A stretch of 36,356 nucleotides of DNA from Caryophanales bacterium UBA6768 (GCA_002453315.1 DKGO01000144.1:1-36356); one strand, 5' to 3'; positions 1 to 9,294 are shown, counted from the first letter of the stretch. Notes: generated by a model not told the origin, from the sequence alone. Numbers and translations are program-made.

Positions 1-673
1 CTGATTAATAAGGAATTCTGATTAATTAAGAAGAATTATAAAAGATAGTTATCTTATTTGTGTAATGTTTTGTTTTCACATCACAAATATGTGATATATC
101 AATATAGGTTGGTGATAAAGTAAGTATGATAATTATTTAATATATTATGTAAAATAAGTGACTGAAGGAAATTCAACCATAGTAACAACAAATACCTAAG
201 GGAACATTATAGCTATTTAACTAAGGATTAATCAAATGTAAATTGAATTCATTAATTAAGTGAATTTTTGTTGTTATGGTGAAATGAAATAATCGTAACT
301 TGAATGAATGTGTAGCGAATGAAGATGTCTGTCGGGTGATTGAAGGAGGGGACAATCAAAAATACAAAGGTAGGACATCAAGTCATTATAAGAGAAAATC
401 ACATTCATAAGAGCTTACTGTAATTATTATTATATTCATTTATAAATGATAAAAAATGTATGTTACTTGTTTTACTTTTCATACAAATTCATAAATATTT
501 TACTGGTAGTACATAATGAATATGACGAAAAATTAAATGGGTTCGTTTTATTCATTATTTTCACGATGAATAATTCATTCTATTTTATAAACCGATAACA
601 ATATAGTAATATGATAAATAATATGTACTGTAATTGAATTGAAGTATTTAATGAGGAAGAGAGGTATGCATAA
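1..673. other. AT-rich stretch upstream of ctaC, no gene seen
   Basis: No open reading frame with a credible ribosome-binding site was found on either strand. In B. subtilis the heme A synthesis genes ctaA and ctaB lie next to ctaC; neither is visible here. A GGAGGGG motif near 345-351 has no start codon at a usable distance. The promoter of the oxidase operon is expected in this stretch, but I could not pick out a -35/-10 pair convincingly. Confidence 0.5.
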
Positions 674-1744
674 ATGAAAGGTCGGTTAGGGAAATTACGT
701 TCCTTTACAATTTTAGGTTTATTAGCCTTTATACTTTCGGCATGTGGCAGGGAAAACTTAACAGCACTTGTACCAAAAGGTTATGGTGCAGATGTTTCAA
801 TGGATTTAATCATATTAACAACTGTAGTAATGACATTAGTTTTTATCATTGTCATGATATTATTCGTCATAGTATTAGTAAAGTTCCGTAAAAAGAAAGG
901 GGATAAAGTCATTACCCCTGAACAGACGGAAGGAAATAAAGTATTAGAAACAGTATGGACGATTATACCAATTATATTAGTAGTGATTATGGCTGTCCCA
1001 ACTGTTCTTGCAACATTTCACTTGGCTGATGATGCCGACGCAGCAGACCACATTAACATTGATGTGACAGGAAATCAATATTGGTGGCATTATAACTATT
1101 TAAATGAAGAAATAACAGCGAGCCAGGACTTGTATATTCCTGTGAATACAAAAGTATACGTACATCTACTAACATCAGATGTATTGCATTCATTTTGGGT
1201 ACCAAGTATTTCGGGTAAACTAGATGTGAACCCTGAAAACGTCAATACAATGTATTTAAAAGCATATGAAGAAGGTGTCTATTTTGGTAAATGTGCTGAG
1301 TTATGTGGCCCATCACACTCCTTAATGGACTTTAAAGTTGTCGTTGTCAGTGAGGAAGAATATCAACAATGGGTGAGTGATATGCAATCATTTGATTCAG
1401 AAGAAGTAGAGTTAGATGCGGTTGCACAAGAAGGTCAAAATTTATTTGAGGAAAAGTCTTGTATAAGCTGTCATGCAACAGATACTCAGGGCTATTCCGC
1501 TGAATCACAGCCTATTGGTCCAGACTTAACGAATATGGGAGACCGTGCAAGAGTTGCTGGATATAAAGAAAATACGAAGGAAAATTTAATTGATTGGATT
1601 ATGGATCCTGAATCAATTAAACCTGGAAATAAAATGACTGGAGCCTATCCAGCTGTAGATAAAGATGAAGCAGACAAAATTGCGGAGTTTCTCTTACAAT
1701 TAAAACCGTCTGATGTTTCGGCTTTAGAATTAGAAAAGAAATAA
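674..1744 (+). CDS. ctaC: Cytochrome c oxidase (caa3-type) subunit II with fused cytochrome c domain
   Basis: Subunit II of the caa3 oxidase takes electrons through its own C-terminal cytochrome c domain, passes them to the CuA centre and then to subunit I. The 356-residue protein begins with a lipoprotein signal ending in LSAC (lipidated Cys24). Two membrane segments follow (about 44-70 and 93-115), then the periplasm-facing CuA domain. The CuA ligands are all present: His172, Cys207, Glu209, Cys211, His215 and Met218. A heme c site CISCH (263-267) lies in the C-terminal extension that defines caa3 enzymes, and Met321 is a plausible second axial ligand. GAGG at 661-664 supports the ATG start. 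It is the first gene of ctaCDEF, 35 bases before ctaD. Confidence 0.96.
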   Translation: MKGRLGKLRSFTILGLLAFILSACGRENLTALVPKGYGADVSMDLIILTTVVMTLVFIIVMILFVIVLVKFRKKKGDKVITPEQTEGNKVLETVWTIIPIILVVIMAVPTVLATFHLADDADAADHINIDVTGNQYWWHYNYLNEEITASQDLYIPVNTKVYVHLLTSDVLHSFWVPSISGKLDVNPENVNTMYLKAYEEGVYFGKCAELCGPSHSLMDFKVVVVSEEEYQQWVSDMQSFDSEEVELDAVAQEGQNLFEEKSCISCHATDTQGYSAESQPIGPDLTNMGDRARVAGYKENTKENLIDWIMDPESIKPGNKMTGAYPAVDKDEADKIAEFLLQLKPSDVSALELEKK

Positions 1745-1779
1745 GGGAGATTTCAAATAATATATAGGAGGTTAAAATC

Positions 1780-3648
1780 GTGAGTAGTTTAACAGCGACA
1801 GGAAAGCGTAGTTTTGGAAGTTTTTTGTGGGATTATTTAACGACAGTTGACCATAAAAAAATTGCCCACCTATATTTAGCAGGCGGTGCTTTCTTCTTTA
1901 TATTAGGTGGTTTAGAAGCCATTGTAATTCGGATTCAATTAATTGTTCCGGAAAACAATTTTGTAAGTGCTGGATTTTATAATGAAATTATTACGATGCA
2001 CGGAACGACAATGATATTTTTAGCGGCAATGCCACTTATTATAGGGTTTATGAATGCTGCCATGCCATTACAAATTGGTGCTAGAGACGTAGCATTTCCG
2101 TTTTTGAACGCTTTGAGTTTCTGGTTGTTTTTATTCGGAGGAATATTACTTAATTTAAGTTTTCTCTTAGGAGGGGCTCCAGATGCAGGGTGGACATCAT
2201 ATGCTTCATTAGCAATGCACTCTCCTGGTCATGGGGTAGACTTTTATATAGCCGGACTGCAAATAGCCGGGGCAGGTACGTTAATGACTGGTATTAACTT
2301 TATCGCTACCATCGTAACAATGCGTGCTCCTGGAATGACATATATGAGAATGCCGCTTTTCACCTGGGCAACTTTCATTACAAGTGTGTTAATTTTATTT
2401 GCATTCCCACCATTTACGATTAATTTGTTTTTATTAATGTTTGACCGTATGTTTGATACAGCATTTTTTAATGTAGCTCTAGGCGGAAATACCATTATTT
2501 ATCAACATTTATTCTGGATTTTCGGACACCCTGAAGTATATATTTTAATGCTTCCTATGTTCGGAGTGTTTAGTGATATATTTGCTACATTTTCACGAAA
2601 AAGATTATTCGGTTATACAGCGATGGTGTTCGCAACAATGTTAATTGCTTTCCTCGGATTTATGGTATGGGCCCACCATATGTTTACGGTAGGTCTTGGA
2701 CCAGTTGCAAACTCAATCTTTGCTGTTGGAACAATGGCAATTGCAATACCTACTGGTATTAAAATATTTAACTGGTTAGCAACTATGTGGGGCGGTCAAG
2801 TAACGATTAATTCAGCGATGTTATGGTCATTGGCATTTATTCCTTCCTTTACAATTGGTGGTATGACAGGGGTAATGGTTGGATCATCTGTAGCTGACTA
2901 TCAGTTCCATGATACGTATTTCGTTGTTGCGCATTTCCACTATGTTATCGTTGGTGGTACAGTGTTTGGACTATTTGCTTCAGCACATTACTGGTGGCCA
3001 AAAATGTTTGGAAGAGTATTGAATGAGGCAATGGGTAAGTGGGCGTTTTGGTTGTTTTTCATTGGATTCCATTTAACGTTCTTTATCCAACATTTCTTAG
3101 GTTTAATGGGTATGCCTCGTAGATATTGGGTATTCTTACATGATCAAGGTTTAGAGCTAGGTAACTTAATTAGCTCAATTGGGGCCTTTTTCATGGCTGC
3201 TGGTGTAATTATTTTCCTTTACAATATTGTATATGTAGCAGTGAAGGGTGAGAAGGCGGAAGCAGATCCATGGGATGGCCGTACTTTAGAATGGTCGATT
3301 TCATCTCCACCACCGTACTATAATTTTGAACAGTTACCATTAGTACGTGGATTAGATCCATTATGGATTGAAAAGATGGAAGGAGAAGGGAATCTTTCTC
3401 CAGGAGAGCCACTAGACGATGTTCATATGCCTAATAATTCATTTATTCCATTTTTAATGGCTGTCGGTTTCTTTGTGGCAGGTTTAGGTTTTATATATCA
3501 AGTGGATCATTCATTGTGGTATTTAGCTCTTTATGGGGGATTAGCTTTCTCAATTGGCTGTATGATTGTTCGCTCAGTAAAAGATGACTTTGGCTACTAC
3601 ATCCCTAAAGAAGAATTAGAAAAAGCATTAAAAGGGGAGGCTAAGTAA
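1780..3648 (+). CDS. ctaD: Cytochrome c oxidase (caa3-type) subunit I
   Basis: This is the catalytic heme-copper subunit that reduces oxygen to water and pumps protons across the membrane. The 622-residue protein has the 12-helix core plus the extra C-terminal helices usual in Bacillus CtaD. The low-spin heme a ligands are His74 (MHGTTM) and His387. CuB is bound by His250 (HPEVY, with the cross-linked Tyr254) and His299-His300. Heme a3 is bound by His385 in the AHFH motif. The start is GTG, preceded by AGGAGG with proper spacing. The stop is two bases before ctaE, so the genes are co-transcribed and probably translationally coupled. Confidence 0.97.
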   Translation: MSSLTATGKRSFGSFLWDYLTTVDHKKIAHLYLAGGAFFFILGGLEAIVIRIQLIVPENNFVSAGFYNEIITMHGTTMIFLAAMPLIIGFMNAAMPLQIGARDVAFPFLNALSFWLFLFGGILLNLSFLLGGAPDAGWTSYASLAMHSPGHGVDFYIAGLQIAGAGTLMTGINFIATIVTMRAPGMTYMRMPLFTWATFITSVLILFAFPPFTINLFLLMFDRMFDTAFFNVALGGNTIIYQHLFWIFGHPEVYILMLPMFGVFSDIFATFSRKRLFGYTAMVFATMLIAFLGFMVWAHHMFTVGLGPVANSIFAVGTMAIAIPTGIKIFNWLATMWGGQVTINSAMLWSLAFIPSFTIGGMTGVMVGSSVADYQFHDTYFVVAHFHYVIVGGTVFGLFASAHYWWPKMFGRVLNEAMGKWAFWLFFIGFHLTFFIQHFLGLMGMPRRYWVFLHDQGLELGNLISSIGAFFMAAGVIIFLYNIVYVAVKGEKAEADPWDGRTLEWSISSPPPYYNFEQLPLVRGLDPLWIEKMEGEGNLSPGEPLDDVHMPNNSFIPFLMAVGFFVAGLGFIYQVDHSLWYLALYGGLAFSIGCMIVRSVKDDFGYYIPKEELEKALKGEAK

Positions 3649-3650
3649 AT

Positions 3651-4277
3651 ATGAGTCAAGATCATAGTGGCTTATTTCCAGAACGATTACCTGCCCATCC
3701 AGAAAGGGCTACATTAGAAGGTAAAAACAAGTTCTTTGGTTTATGGTTTTTCCTTGGTGGAGAAACAGTGTTATTTGCCAGTTTATTTGGAACTTATTTA
3801 GCATTAAAAAATTCCACTGCTGGTGGGTCATCATCAGATGAAATATTTGGGTTAGGTCTAGTATTTTTAATGACGATGTTATTATTAACGAGTTCATTAA
3901 CAAGTGTTTATGCCATGTATCATATGCGTAATGGTGACTTTAAGAAAATGATGTTATGGCTAGGAATTACCGGTCTGTTAGGGATTGGCTTCCTAGCAAG
4001 TGAAATATATGAATTTGCGCATTATATTATAGAATATAAATTTAGTTTCCGTTCTTCAGCATTTGGTTCAGCTTTCTTTGCATTAGTTGGTTTCCACGGT
4101 GGACACGTCTTGTTCGGTATCTGTTGGCTTATTACACTAATGATTCGTAATGCGAAAAGAGGCTTAAACTTATATAACGCACCTAAATTTAATACATTTA
4201 GTTTATACTGGCACTTTATTGATGTCGTATGGGTATTCATCTTTACAGTTGTTTACTTAATGGGAAAGGTGGGTTAA
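3651..4277 (+). CDS. ctaE: Cytochrome c oxidase (caa3-type) subunit III
   Basis: A 208-residue membrane protein with five predicted helices, the usual size for the short Bacillus subunit III. Family hallmarks are FHGGHV near residue 148 and the C-terminal WHFIDVVWVFIF segment. Subunit III stabilises the D-channel side of subunit I and holds lipids in the complex. It lies between ctaD (2-base gap) and ctaF (3-base gap), and its GGGGAGG ribosome-binding site lies inside the end of ctaD. Confidence 0.96.
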   Translation: MSQDHSGLFPERLPAHPERATLEGKNKFFGLWFFLGGETVLFASLFGTYLALKNSTAGGSSSDEIFGLGLVFLMTMLLLTSSLTSVYAMYHMRNGDFKKMMLWLGITGLLGIGFLASEIYEFAHYIIEYKFSFRSSAFGSAFFALVGFHGGHVLFGICWLITLMIRNAKRGLNLYNAPKFNTFSLYWHFIDVVWVFIFTVVYLMGKVG

Positions 4278-4280
4278 CGA

Positions 4281-4610
4281 ATGACTGACAAAGTAGATGT
4301 AAAAGTCGAGCAATCAGAAATGTTCCAACGACAAAAAAGTAAGGAAGAAATGCAAAAGCAACTTATCTCCTTTGGGTTAATGATCCTGTTTACCCTCGTA
4401 GCATTTGCACTTGTGATTGCAGGAGATATAGGCAGTGCTTATATCGTTCCAGTTTTGTTTGTTATGGCACTTGTTCAAGCAGGCTTTCAATTTTACTATT
4501 TTATGCATTTAAAAGATAAAGGTCATGCATTTCCTGCTTTATTAATTTATGGTGGTGTTTGGGCAGCGTTTCTAACCTTAGCTGGTATAGCTGCAATTTC
4601 TTGGTGGTAA
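4281..4610 (+). CDS. ctaF: Cytochrome c oxidase (caa3-type) subunit IVB
   Basis: A 109-residue small membrane subunit. A charged N-terminal stretch (about 1-28) is followed by three hydrophobic helices, which matches the bacterial subunit IV (COX4_pro) family. The QFYYFMHLKDK segment near residues 70-80 is characteristic. It is the last gene of the oxidase operon, and a strong terminator starts about 20 bases after its stop. The role is structural; the exact contribution to catalysis is not clear for the family. Confidence 0.93.
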   Translation: MTDKVDVKVEQSEMFQRQKSKEEMQKQLISFGLMILFTLVAFALVIAGDIGSAYIVPVLFVMALVQAGFQFYYFMHLKDKGHAFPALLIYGGVWAAFLTLAGIAAISWW

Positions 4611-4631
4611 TATTAATTAATTTCAAAACTT

Positions 4632-4660
4632 AAAAACTGGAGGGCAACCTCCAGTTTTTT
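4632..4660 (+). terminator. Rho-independent terminator after ctaF
   Basis: A perfect 12-base stem (4632-4643 with 4648-4659) closes a GCAA tetraloop and ends in a run of T. It closes the ctaCDEF transcript. Confidence 0.92.
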
Positions 4661-5225
4661 AATTGTTCAAACAAATGTCACGATTTTTTTAATTTAATAC
4701 GTTATAATATACATGTATAAGGTTAATTAAATTACTCTCTTTATAGTGAAAGAAAGAGGGGTATATAGGAGTAAAAGTAAATTTCATAATTCCAAGCCCA
4801 TGTGGGGCAAAGGTTTAAAAAGTTGAAAGAGGAAGCACCTCCCCAAATCTTAATATGACAGAATAAAGTCTATGTTGACACCAGCTTCACGCAGACTCCT
4901 GTGGGGAAACAACAAGGGAACGTAGACTAAAATCGCCACGTCCTGTGGCAACGTCTACGCTAGTACATCCTGTACGTCGGAAAATCTACGTCAAGAGTTT
5001 GCTTAGTGCAAACTTTTGAAGTTAGTTGAGGCATTGCCCACGGAAAGCGAAGTGAGGCTGGTAAACATAGAAAACAATAATTTTTAAATTACATTTAGAA
5101 ATTCTGTTAAGCAGTAACTTTTTAAAAAGAGTAATTATGAAATTGATTCAGGTGTTATTTTATTTAATGTTCCAAACTAAGGCGATCAAAATCTAGTTGG
5201 TGGGTATAAATAGAGGTGGTTAATC
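4661..5225. other. Gene-free stretch between ctaF and ctaG
   Basis: No gene is seen. A TATAAT at 4703-4708 is a good -10 sequence but has no good -35 at normal spacing. The middle of the stretch holds a structured repeat, listed separately. ctaG usually follows ctaF directly in Bacillus, so the extra DNA looks inserted or acquired. Confidence 0.5.
4880..5060 (+). repeat. Structured intergenic repeat of Bacillaceae type
   Basis: The left edge carries GCAGACTCCTGTGGGG (4891-4906) and the right edge CCCACGGAAAGCGAAGTGAGG (starting 5038). Both resemble the ends of a dispersed intergenic repeat that I recall from many Bacillaceae genomes. Between them lie several small hairpins: CGTAGAC/GTCTACG enclosing GCCAC/GTGGC (about 4921-4959), GTAC/GTAC (about 4963-4976), and AGTTTGC/GCAAACT (about 4996-5013). 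GC content is visibly higher than in the flanks. Copy number cannot be judged from this window. Confidence 0.6.
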
Positions 5226-6125
5226 ATGTGGTTACAATTACAAATATTCGGATTTCGAGCGCTATGGAGTCCTTACTTTTTTCTGTTTATTTTAAGCTTG
5301 GCAATCATCTATTTCCTATTTTCAGGGCCATTAAAACATAAATTTATAAAAATTTCAAAATTGACGATGAGGCAACAGCTTTTATTTTACTCTGGCTTGG
5401 TGATATTATATTTAGTCAAAGGGGCACCAATTGACTTATTGTCTCACATTATGTTGAGTGCGCACATGATTCAAATGGCGTTTTTGTATTTCGTTGTTCC
5501 TGTATTGTTGATTAGGGGATTACCTACGGAATGGATAAATAAATTCATCCATTTACCTGTCATTAAACCAATTTTCAAATTATTTACTTCTCCACTTATT
5601 GCATTGGGGTTGTTTAATAGCTTATTTGCTTTATATCATATTCCAGCGATATTTGATTTTGCAAAATCTTCACAAACAGCACATGCCACAGTAACAATTA
5701 TATTGTTTGTACTAGCCATATTTATGTGGTGGCCGATTATCACGCCACTAAAAAAATACGACGTGTTAGATCCACTATTAAAAATTGGTTATTTAGTCAT
5801 TAGTATTTTTATTGTGGCTATTGCTTGTGCATTAATTATTTTTGCAAGTGAACCACTCTTTAGTGCCTATAGTTCTACAGGTGCATGGATACAAGCATTA
5901 AGCTTGTGTGTCCCGGTGGATGTTCTCTCAGGCCTTGGAGGGCAACTATCTGGAGCAGAAATGTTTTCACCGTTAAGTACATTACATGACCAACAATTCG
6001 GTGGCATATTAATGATGTCTTTACAGGAGATTTTTTATGGTATTATTATTTCTAAAATATTTTTTAATTGGTTTAGTAAGAAAAATCTAGGTGTTGATCC
6101 ATTACCAGAAGATTTACCTCAATAA
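5226..6125 (+). CDS. ctaG: Cytochrome c oxidase assembly factor CtaG (caa3_CtaG family)
   Basis: A 299-residue integral membrane protein with about seven helices. It belongs to the CtaG family found next to caa3 oxidase genes in Bacillus, where it is needed for a functional CtaCDEF oxidase, probably at the copper-centre assembly step. Conserved histidines sit in membrane segments, for example in SAHMIQMAFLYF (near residue 80) and LYHIPA (near 138). The C-terminal region has HDQQFGGILM with LQEIFYG. AGAGGTGG is five bases before the ATG. This family is unrelated to the mitochondrial-type CtaG/Cox11. Confidence 0.93.
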   Translation: MWLQLQIFGFRALWSPYFFLFILSLAIIYFLFSGPLKHKFIKISKLTMRQQLLFYSGLVILYLVKGAPIDLLSHIMLSAHMIQMAFLYFVVPVLLIRGLPTEWINKFIHLPVIKPIFKLFTSPLIALGLFNSLFALYHIPAIFDFAKSSQTAHATVTIILFVLAIFMWWPIITPLKKYDVLDPLLKIGYLVISIFIVAIACALIIFASEPLFSAYSSTGAWIQALSLCVPVDVLSGLGGQLSGAEMFSPLSTLHDQQFGGILMMSLQEIFYGIIISKIFFNWFSKKNLGVDPLPEDLPQ

Positions 6126-6265
6126 TTTACGCATAAATAGATTTTTTGATTAATATTAATAAGACAGAAGATAAATAATGGGATAGTATCAAAAAGGAAA
6201 TGTAAATTAATGTAAAGATTAAGTATTCATTTTAATAATACCTTATAAAAGGATGAGTGACACTA

Positions 6266-6793
6266 TTGAAAAAACGAAATTATACCCCTATGATTTGGGT
6301 TTTAACTATACTGCTAATTGTTATTGTGCTAGGTTTAAATTATATTCCCCGTTCAACAGATAATATGATTTTCGGTATAGATGTAACGATATTACCGTTA
6401 ATAAATGCTATTTTAAACGGAATTGCGTTTTTTTTGTTAATCGGGGCGCTAGTTATGATTAAAAAAGGCAATATAGAGGCACATCGTAAATTTATTTATA
6501 GTGCATTTTTGGCAACCTTGTTATTTTTATTATCATATGTCACTTATCATGCTGTTGCTGGGTCAACAAGTTTCGGTGGTGAAGGAATCATTGTTTATTT
6601 TTATTTTTTCATATTAATAACACACATTATTTTGGCGGCAATATTACTACCATTAGCATTAATAACTTTAGCACGTGGTTTAAATAGGGAAGATAAGAAA
6701 CATCGTAAAATTGCACGATGGACAATGCCTATTTGGTTATATGTAAGTGTTACAGGGGTTGTTGTATATTTGCTAATTTCTCCTTATTATTAA
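6266..6793 (+). CDS. ctaM: DUF420 membrane protein, CtaM/YozB-like oxidase maturation factor
   Basis: A 175-residue protein with about five membrane helices. It matches the DUF420 family (B. subtilis YozB, Staphylococcus aureus CtaM). CtaM is required for activity of heme-A-type oxidases in S. aureus. Four conserved histidines lie at or near helix ends: His73, His95, His120 and His146. I chose TTG at 6266 because AAAGGATG (6248-6255) sits ten bases before it. An in-frame GTG at 6257 would touch the ribosome-binding site and is unlikely. Its position directly after ctaG supports a role in oxidase assembly. Confidence 0.85.
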   Translation: MKKRNYTPMIWVLTILLIVIVLGLNYIPRSTDNMIFGIDVTILPLINAILNGIAFFLLIGALVMIKKGNIEAHRKFIYSAFLATLLFLLSYVTYHAVAGSTSFGGEGIIVYFYFFILITHIILAAILLPLALITLARGLNREDKKHRKIARWTMPIWLYVSVTGVVVYLLISPYY

Positions 6794-6962
6794 TGGTTAA
6801 CGAAATGATTTTTGGCTTTACTTTAGTTGACTAACAGGCACATAAGTCATTGGGGAGAAACTTAGCCGAATTTCCAATAAAGCAGTCTCCCATCAAGTTA
6901 TCTAGGGAAAAATTTGAATGGAAGTGTTTTTTATAACAATAAGGATTTAACTTTGCCAATAT

Positions 6963-7003
6963 AAAAGGTAAGTCGACAATGATTGGTCTAGACTTACCTT
7001 TTT
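6963..7003. terminator. Bidirectional terminator between ctaM and the yugN-like gene
   Basis: A perfect 12-base stem (6963-6974 with 6991-7002) has a 16-base loop. It has A runs on the left and T runs on the right, so it can serve both the plus-strand ctaM and the converging minus-strand gene. Confidence 0.8.
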
Positions 7004-7071
7004 CTTTATCATTAAATTCAGCAAATTATTACAATTTATACACTTTAGATATGGTATACTTTAACATATCT

Positions 7072-7437
7072 TTATTTTTTAAATGGTTCTAATTCTTTTA
7101 CTGCATCGATGATTAAGTTATTAGCACGTTCTATTAAGTTTTTAGGAAAATTTTCTTCTTCTCCATATTCAATTCCGTGTGGGTAATAATGTTTTCCTAA
7201 TAAAGGGGTTTTTACTTTAATGACGGCATCACGTTTGTCAACATCCCCTTCAATTGCTTCTCCTTGTATTCGAATATAGTAGGTGACATTTTTCTCTTGT
7301 GAGCTTATTCTGTAGTCATAAGTAACCCGATCATAATCCCATTGTTCACCACGAATAAATGCATGTTTACCCATAATTTGGTCTAAAGGAGATAAATCAA
7401 AGACTGCATTGTCAATACCTGTATTTTCTATTTTCAT
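7072..7437 (-). CDS. YugN-like family protein
   Basis: A 121-residue soluble protein resembling the YugN-like family (small Bacillales proteins of unknown function). The pattern includes an N-terminal KIENTGIDN, a central YDRVTYDYRI strand region and a C-terminal acidic/amphipathic helix. There is no signal peptide and no recognised catalytic motif. GAGGTG lies six bases before the ATG. It is transcribed alone, opposite to its neighbours, with its own promoter-like sequence. The same place in B. subtilis holds ylbA, but I cannot confirm orthology. Confidence 0.8.
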   Translation of the reverse strand: MKIENTGIDNAVFDLSPLDQIMGKHAFIRGEQWDYDRVTYDYRISSQEKNVTYYIRIQGEAIEGDVDKRDAVIKVKTPLLGKHYYPHGIEYGEEENFPKNLIERANNLIIDAVKELEPFKK

Positions 7438-7471
7438 TTTTTCACCTCATATAAATGAATTCATTAAATTA

Positions 7472-7500
7472 ATCATAGTAGAAAAAGTCCTAAGTTGCAA
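7472..7500 (-). promoter_or_regulatory. Sigma-A-like promoter of the yugN-like gene
   Basis: Read on the minus strand: TTGCAA (7495-7500), a 17-base spacer, then TATGAT (7472-7477). The -10 is about 35 bases before the start codon. Confidence 0.55.
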
Positions 7501-7582
7501 CGAATAACGTGTTTTCAGAACAATGTTTAGTAAAATTTCCGATAAGTATGAAATTATTTAATTATTTATTTTGGAGGCAGTT

Positions 7583-8644
7583 ATGCGAAGTATTCGTGTA
7601 TTATTAATGGTCATGTTGTTATTAATTGCCGGCAGTTTCTTTTTGTTACAATTAAGCCACTATAGTAATAAGACATTAAATCTGAATGTCAAGGAACTGC
7701 CAAATTTAGCCCAATTTGAAACATCCCGGGAAGAAAAGCAATTATTAAATTTATTTAAAGGAAATACATTTCATTTAATAGATAAAACGAAAGAGGAATT
7801 AGAAGATATAATGCAACGTGAGCCGGACGAGATCTTTTTAAGTGCTTACGGCTATGAATGGCATGTTTTTGAAAACGGCAAGCAAAATTATATTCAGGCT
7901 GGGCTTGATGATGGTGTTGTAAAAACTATTTATGCGACTGGTGATGAACTTTCTAGTGATCCTTTTCAAATAGGCTCTACATACGAGGAACTTAACAAGC
8001 AATTTTCATTTAAAAATGAAATTACCTATGAAGATGGCATGTCTTTTTATACCTTTATATTAAATGATGAGGAATTAAACGTCACTCCACTTGTAAAGCT
8101 CTCAGATGATTTGTTTATCCAATGTTATTTTGATACGTTCACCGAGGAACTTTCATCAATTCGATTAATAACAGGTGAGATTTTATTACGTCAACGTTTT
8201 TATGAAATGGAATACCGTGGAAAACTTCCCGAGGAACCGACATTTACAGATGAGGAATGGAGGGAAATAGAGGAAGGAATGGAAAAACAAATTCTTTCAA
8301 TCACAAATCTATATCGGGACCGGTTTGATTTGCCGCCACTTATTTATGATGAGAAAGTTAGCGAGGTGGCATTATTACATAGCAAGGATATGAAAAAGGA
8401 ACAATATTTCTCCCATGAAAGACCAGATGGTACTGGTTTAAAGGAACGTTTAGCAAATAAGGAAATTTATTATTTGATGGCAGGGGAAAACATCGCAGCA
8501 TATCATCCAGATGCCCCGGCTGCAGTTGAAGGATGGTTAAATAGTGAAGGGCATCGTGTAGCGCTATTACATAAGGATTATAGTCATCTTGGGATTGGAG
8601 TATATCGTTCTCACTACACACAAAATTTCATCAAAAAATATTAA
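7583..8644 (+). CDS. ylbC: CAP-domain (SCP-like) extracytoplasmic protein YlbC
   Basis: A 353-residue protein with an N-terminal signal/anchor helix (about 5-25), a middle CAP-associated region (about 45-190), and a C-terminal CAP/SCP domain (about 230-350). The CAP signature includes HSKDMKKEQYFSHERPDG, GENIAA and GWLNSEGHR. The biochemical role of bacterial CAP proteins is poorly known; several are cell-surface or spore-associated. I use ATG at 7583 because GGAGG (7573-7577) is five bases upstream; a TTG at 7571 would precede the ribosome-binding site. The gene occupies its expected place in the cta-ylb order. Confidence 0.9.
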   Translation: MRSIRVLLMVMLLLIAGSFFLLQLSHYSNKTLNLNVKELPNLAQFETSREEKQLLNLFKGNTFHLIDKTKEELEDIMQREPDEIFLSAYGYEWHVFENGKQNYIQAGLDDGVVKTIYATGDELSSDPFQIGSTYEELNKQFSFKNEITYEDGMSFYTFILNDEELNVTPLVKLSDDLFIQCYFDTFTEELSSIRLITGEILLRQRFYEMEYRGKLPEEPTFTDEEWREIEEGMEKQILSITNLYRDRFDLPPLIYDEKVSEVALLHSKDMKKEQYFSHERPDGTGLKERLANKEIYYLMAGENIAAYHPDAPAAVEGWLNSEGHRVALLHKDYSHLGIGVYRSHYTQNFIKKY

Positions 8645-8724
8645 TAAAATTGATATTCCCTAAACCCTTTTTGGCCCTTCTTTTAAAAGAAAAAGAATGG
8701 ATCTTGATTCATCTTCAATTTTTA

Positions 8725-8753
8725 TTCACAAATTTGTCAAAAAGTGATAATAT
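8725..8753 (+). promoter_or_regulatory. Candidate promoter of ylbF
   Basis: TTCACA (8725-8730), a 17-base spacer, then TAATAT (8748-8753), about 24 bases before the ylbF start codon. Confidence 0.4.
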
Positions 8754-8776
8754 ATGACTATGGGGGTGTAATCATC

Positions 8777-9229
8777 ATGATAGTCAATATGGATTATATT
8801 GATATTTTAGATTATACAGATACATTAATCGATCATATAAAACATTCAGATGTAATGAAATCATATAAAGATGCCTATAATGAATTGATAGCGGATAATG
8901 AAGCTCAACGACTTATTCAAGCATTTAAACAAATAAAAAATGATTATGAGGATTTACAGCGTTTTGGACGTTATCATCCAGATTATAATGACATTATGAA
9001 AAATGTTCGCCGTGCTAAGAGGCAAATGGATATGAATGAGTATGTGGTAGCCTTTAAAATAGCAGAAAGACAATTACAAAACTTTTTAGATGAGATTAGT
9101 ACTATTGTTGCCCATAGTGTTAGCGAACATATTATTGTCCCAGTGGATGGTGCTGCTTTAACCGATGGAGGATGCTCTACTGGGGGCGGTTGTGGATCCG
9201 GTGGATCTTGCAGTTGTCAAGCATCATAA
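8777..9229 (+). CDS. ylbF: RicF/YlbF, regulatory protein of the Y (RicAFT) complex
   Basis: A 150-residue helical protein of the YlbF/YmcA family. In B. subtilis it forms a complex with YmcA and YaaT that carries iron-sulfur clusters. The complex works with RNase Y in mRNA maturation and affects competence, biofilm formation and sporulation. The helical core (about 5-115) is followed by a glycine-rich tail with four cysteines (133, 139, 145, 147), the expected cluster-binding tail. ATG at 8777 is chosen because GGGGGTG (8762-8768) lies at correct spacing; a GTG at 8744 overlaps the promoter and lacks a ribosome-binding site. Confidence 0.93.
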   Translation: MIVNMDYIDILDYTDTLIDHIKHSDVMKSYKDAYNELIADNEAQRLIQAFKQIKNDYEDLQRFGRYHPDYNDIMKNVRRAKRQMDMNEYVVAFKIAERQLQNFLDEISTIVAHSVSEHIIVPVDGAALTDGGCSTGGGCGSGGSCSCQAS

Positions 9230-9294
9230 ATGTTGGTAATTAAAGTGAAATAAAAAGTGACAATGTCATTATTTTCAAATTGTGAGGCTGAAAA

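Noticed and set aside
80..95. Imperfect palindrome ATCACAAATATGTGAT upstream of ctaC, resembling an Fnr/Rex-type site
   Set aside because: The half-sites face the opposite way (TCACA then TGTGA) from the Fnr and Rex consensus, and the site is almost 600 bases from ctaC.
8358..8621. Open minus-strand frame of 87 codons across the CAP-domain gene
   Set aside because: It lies wholly inside the conserved CAP coding region on the other strand, has no family features and no ribosome-binding site.
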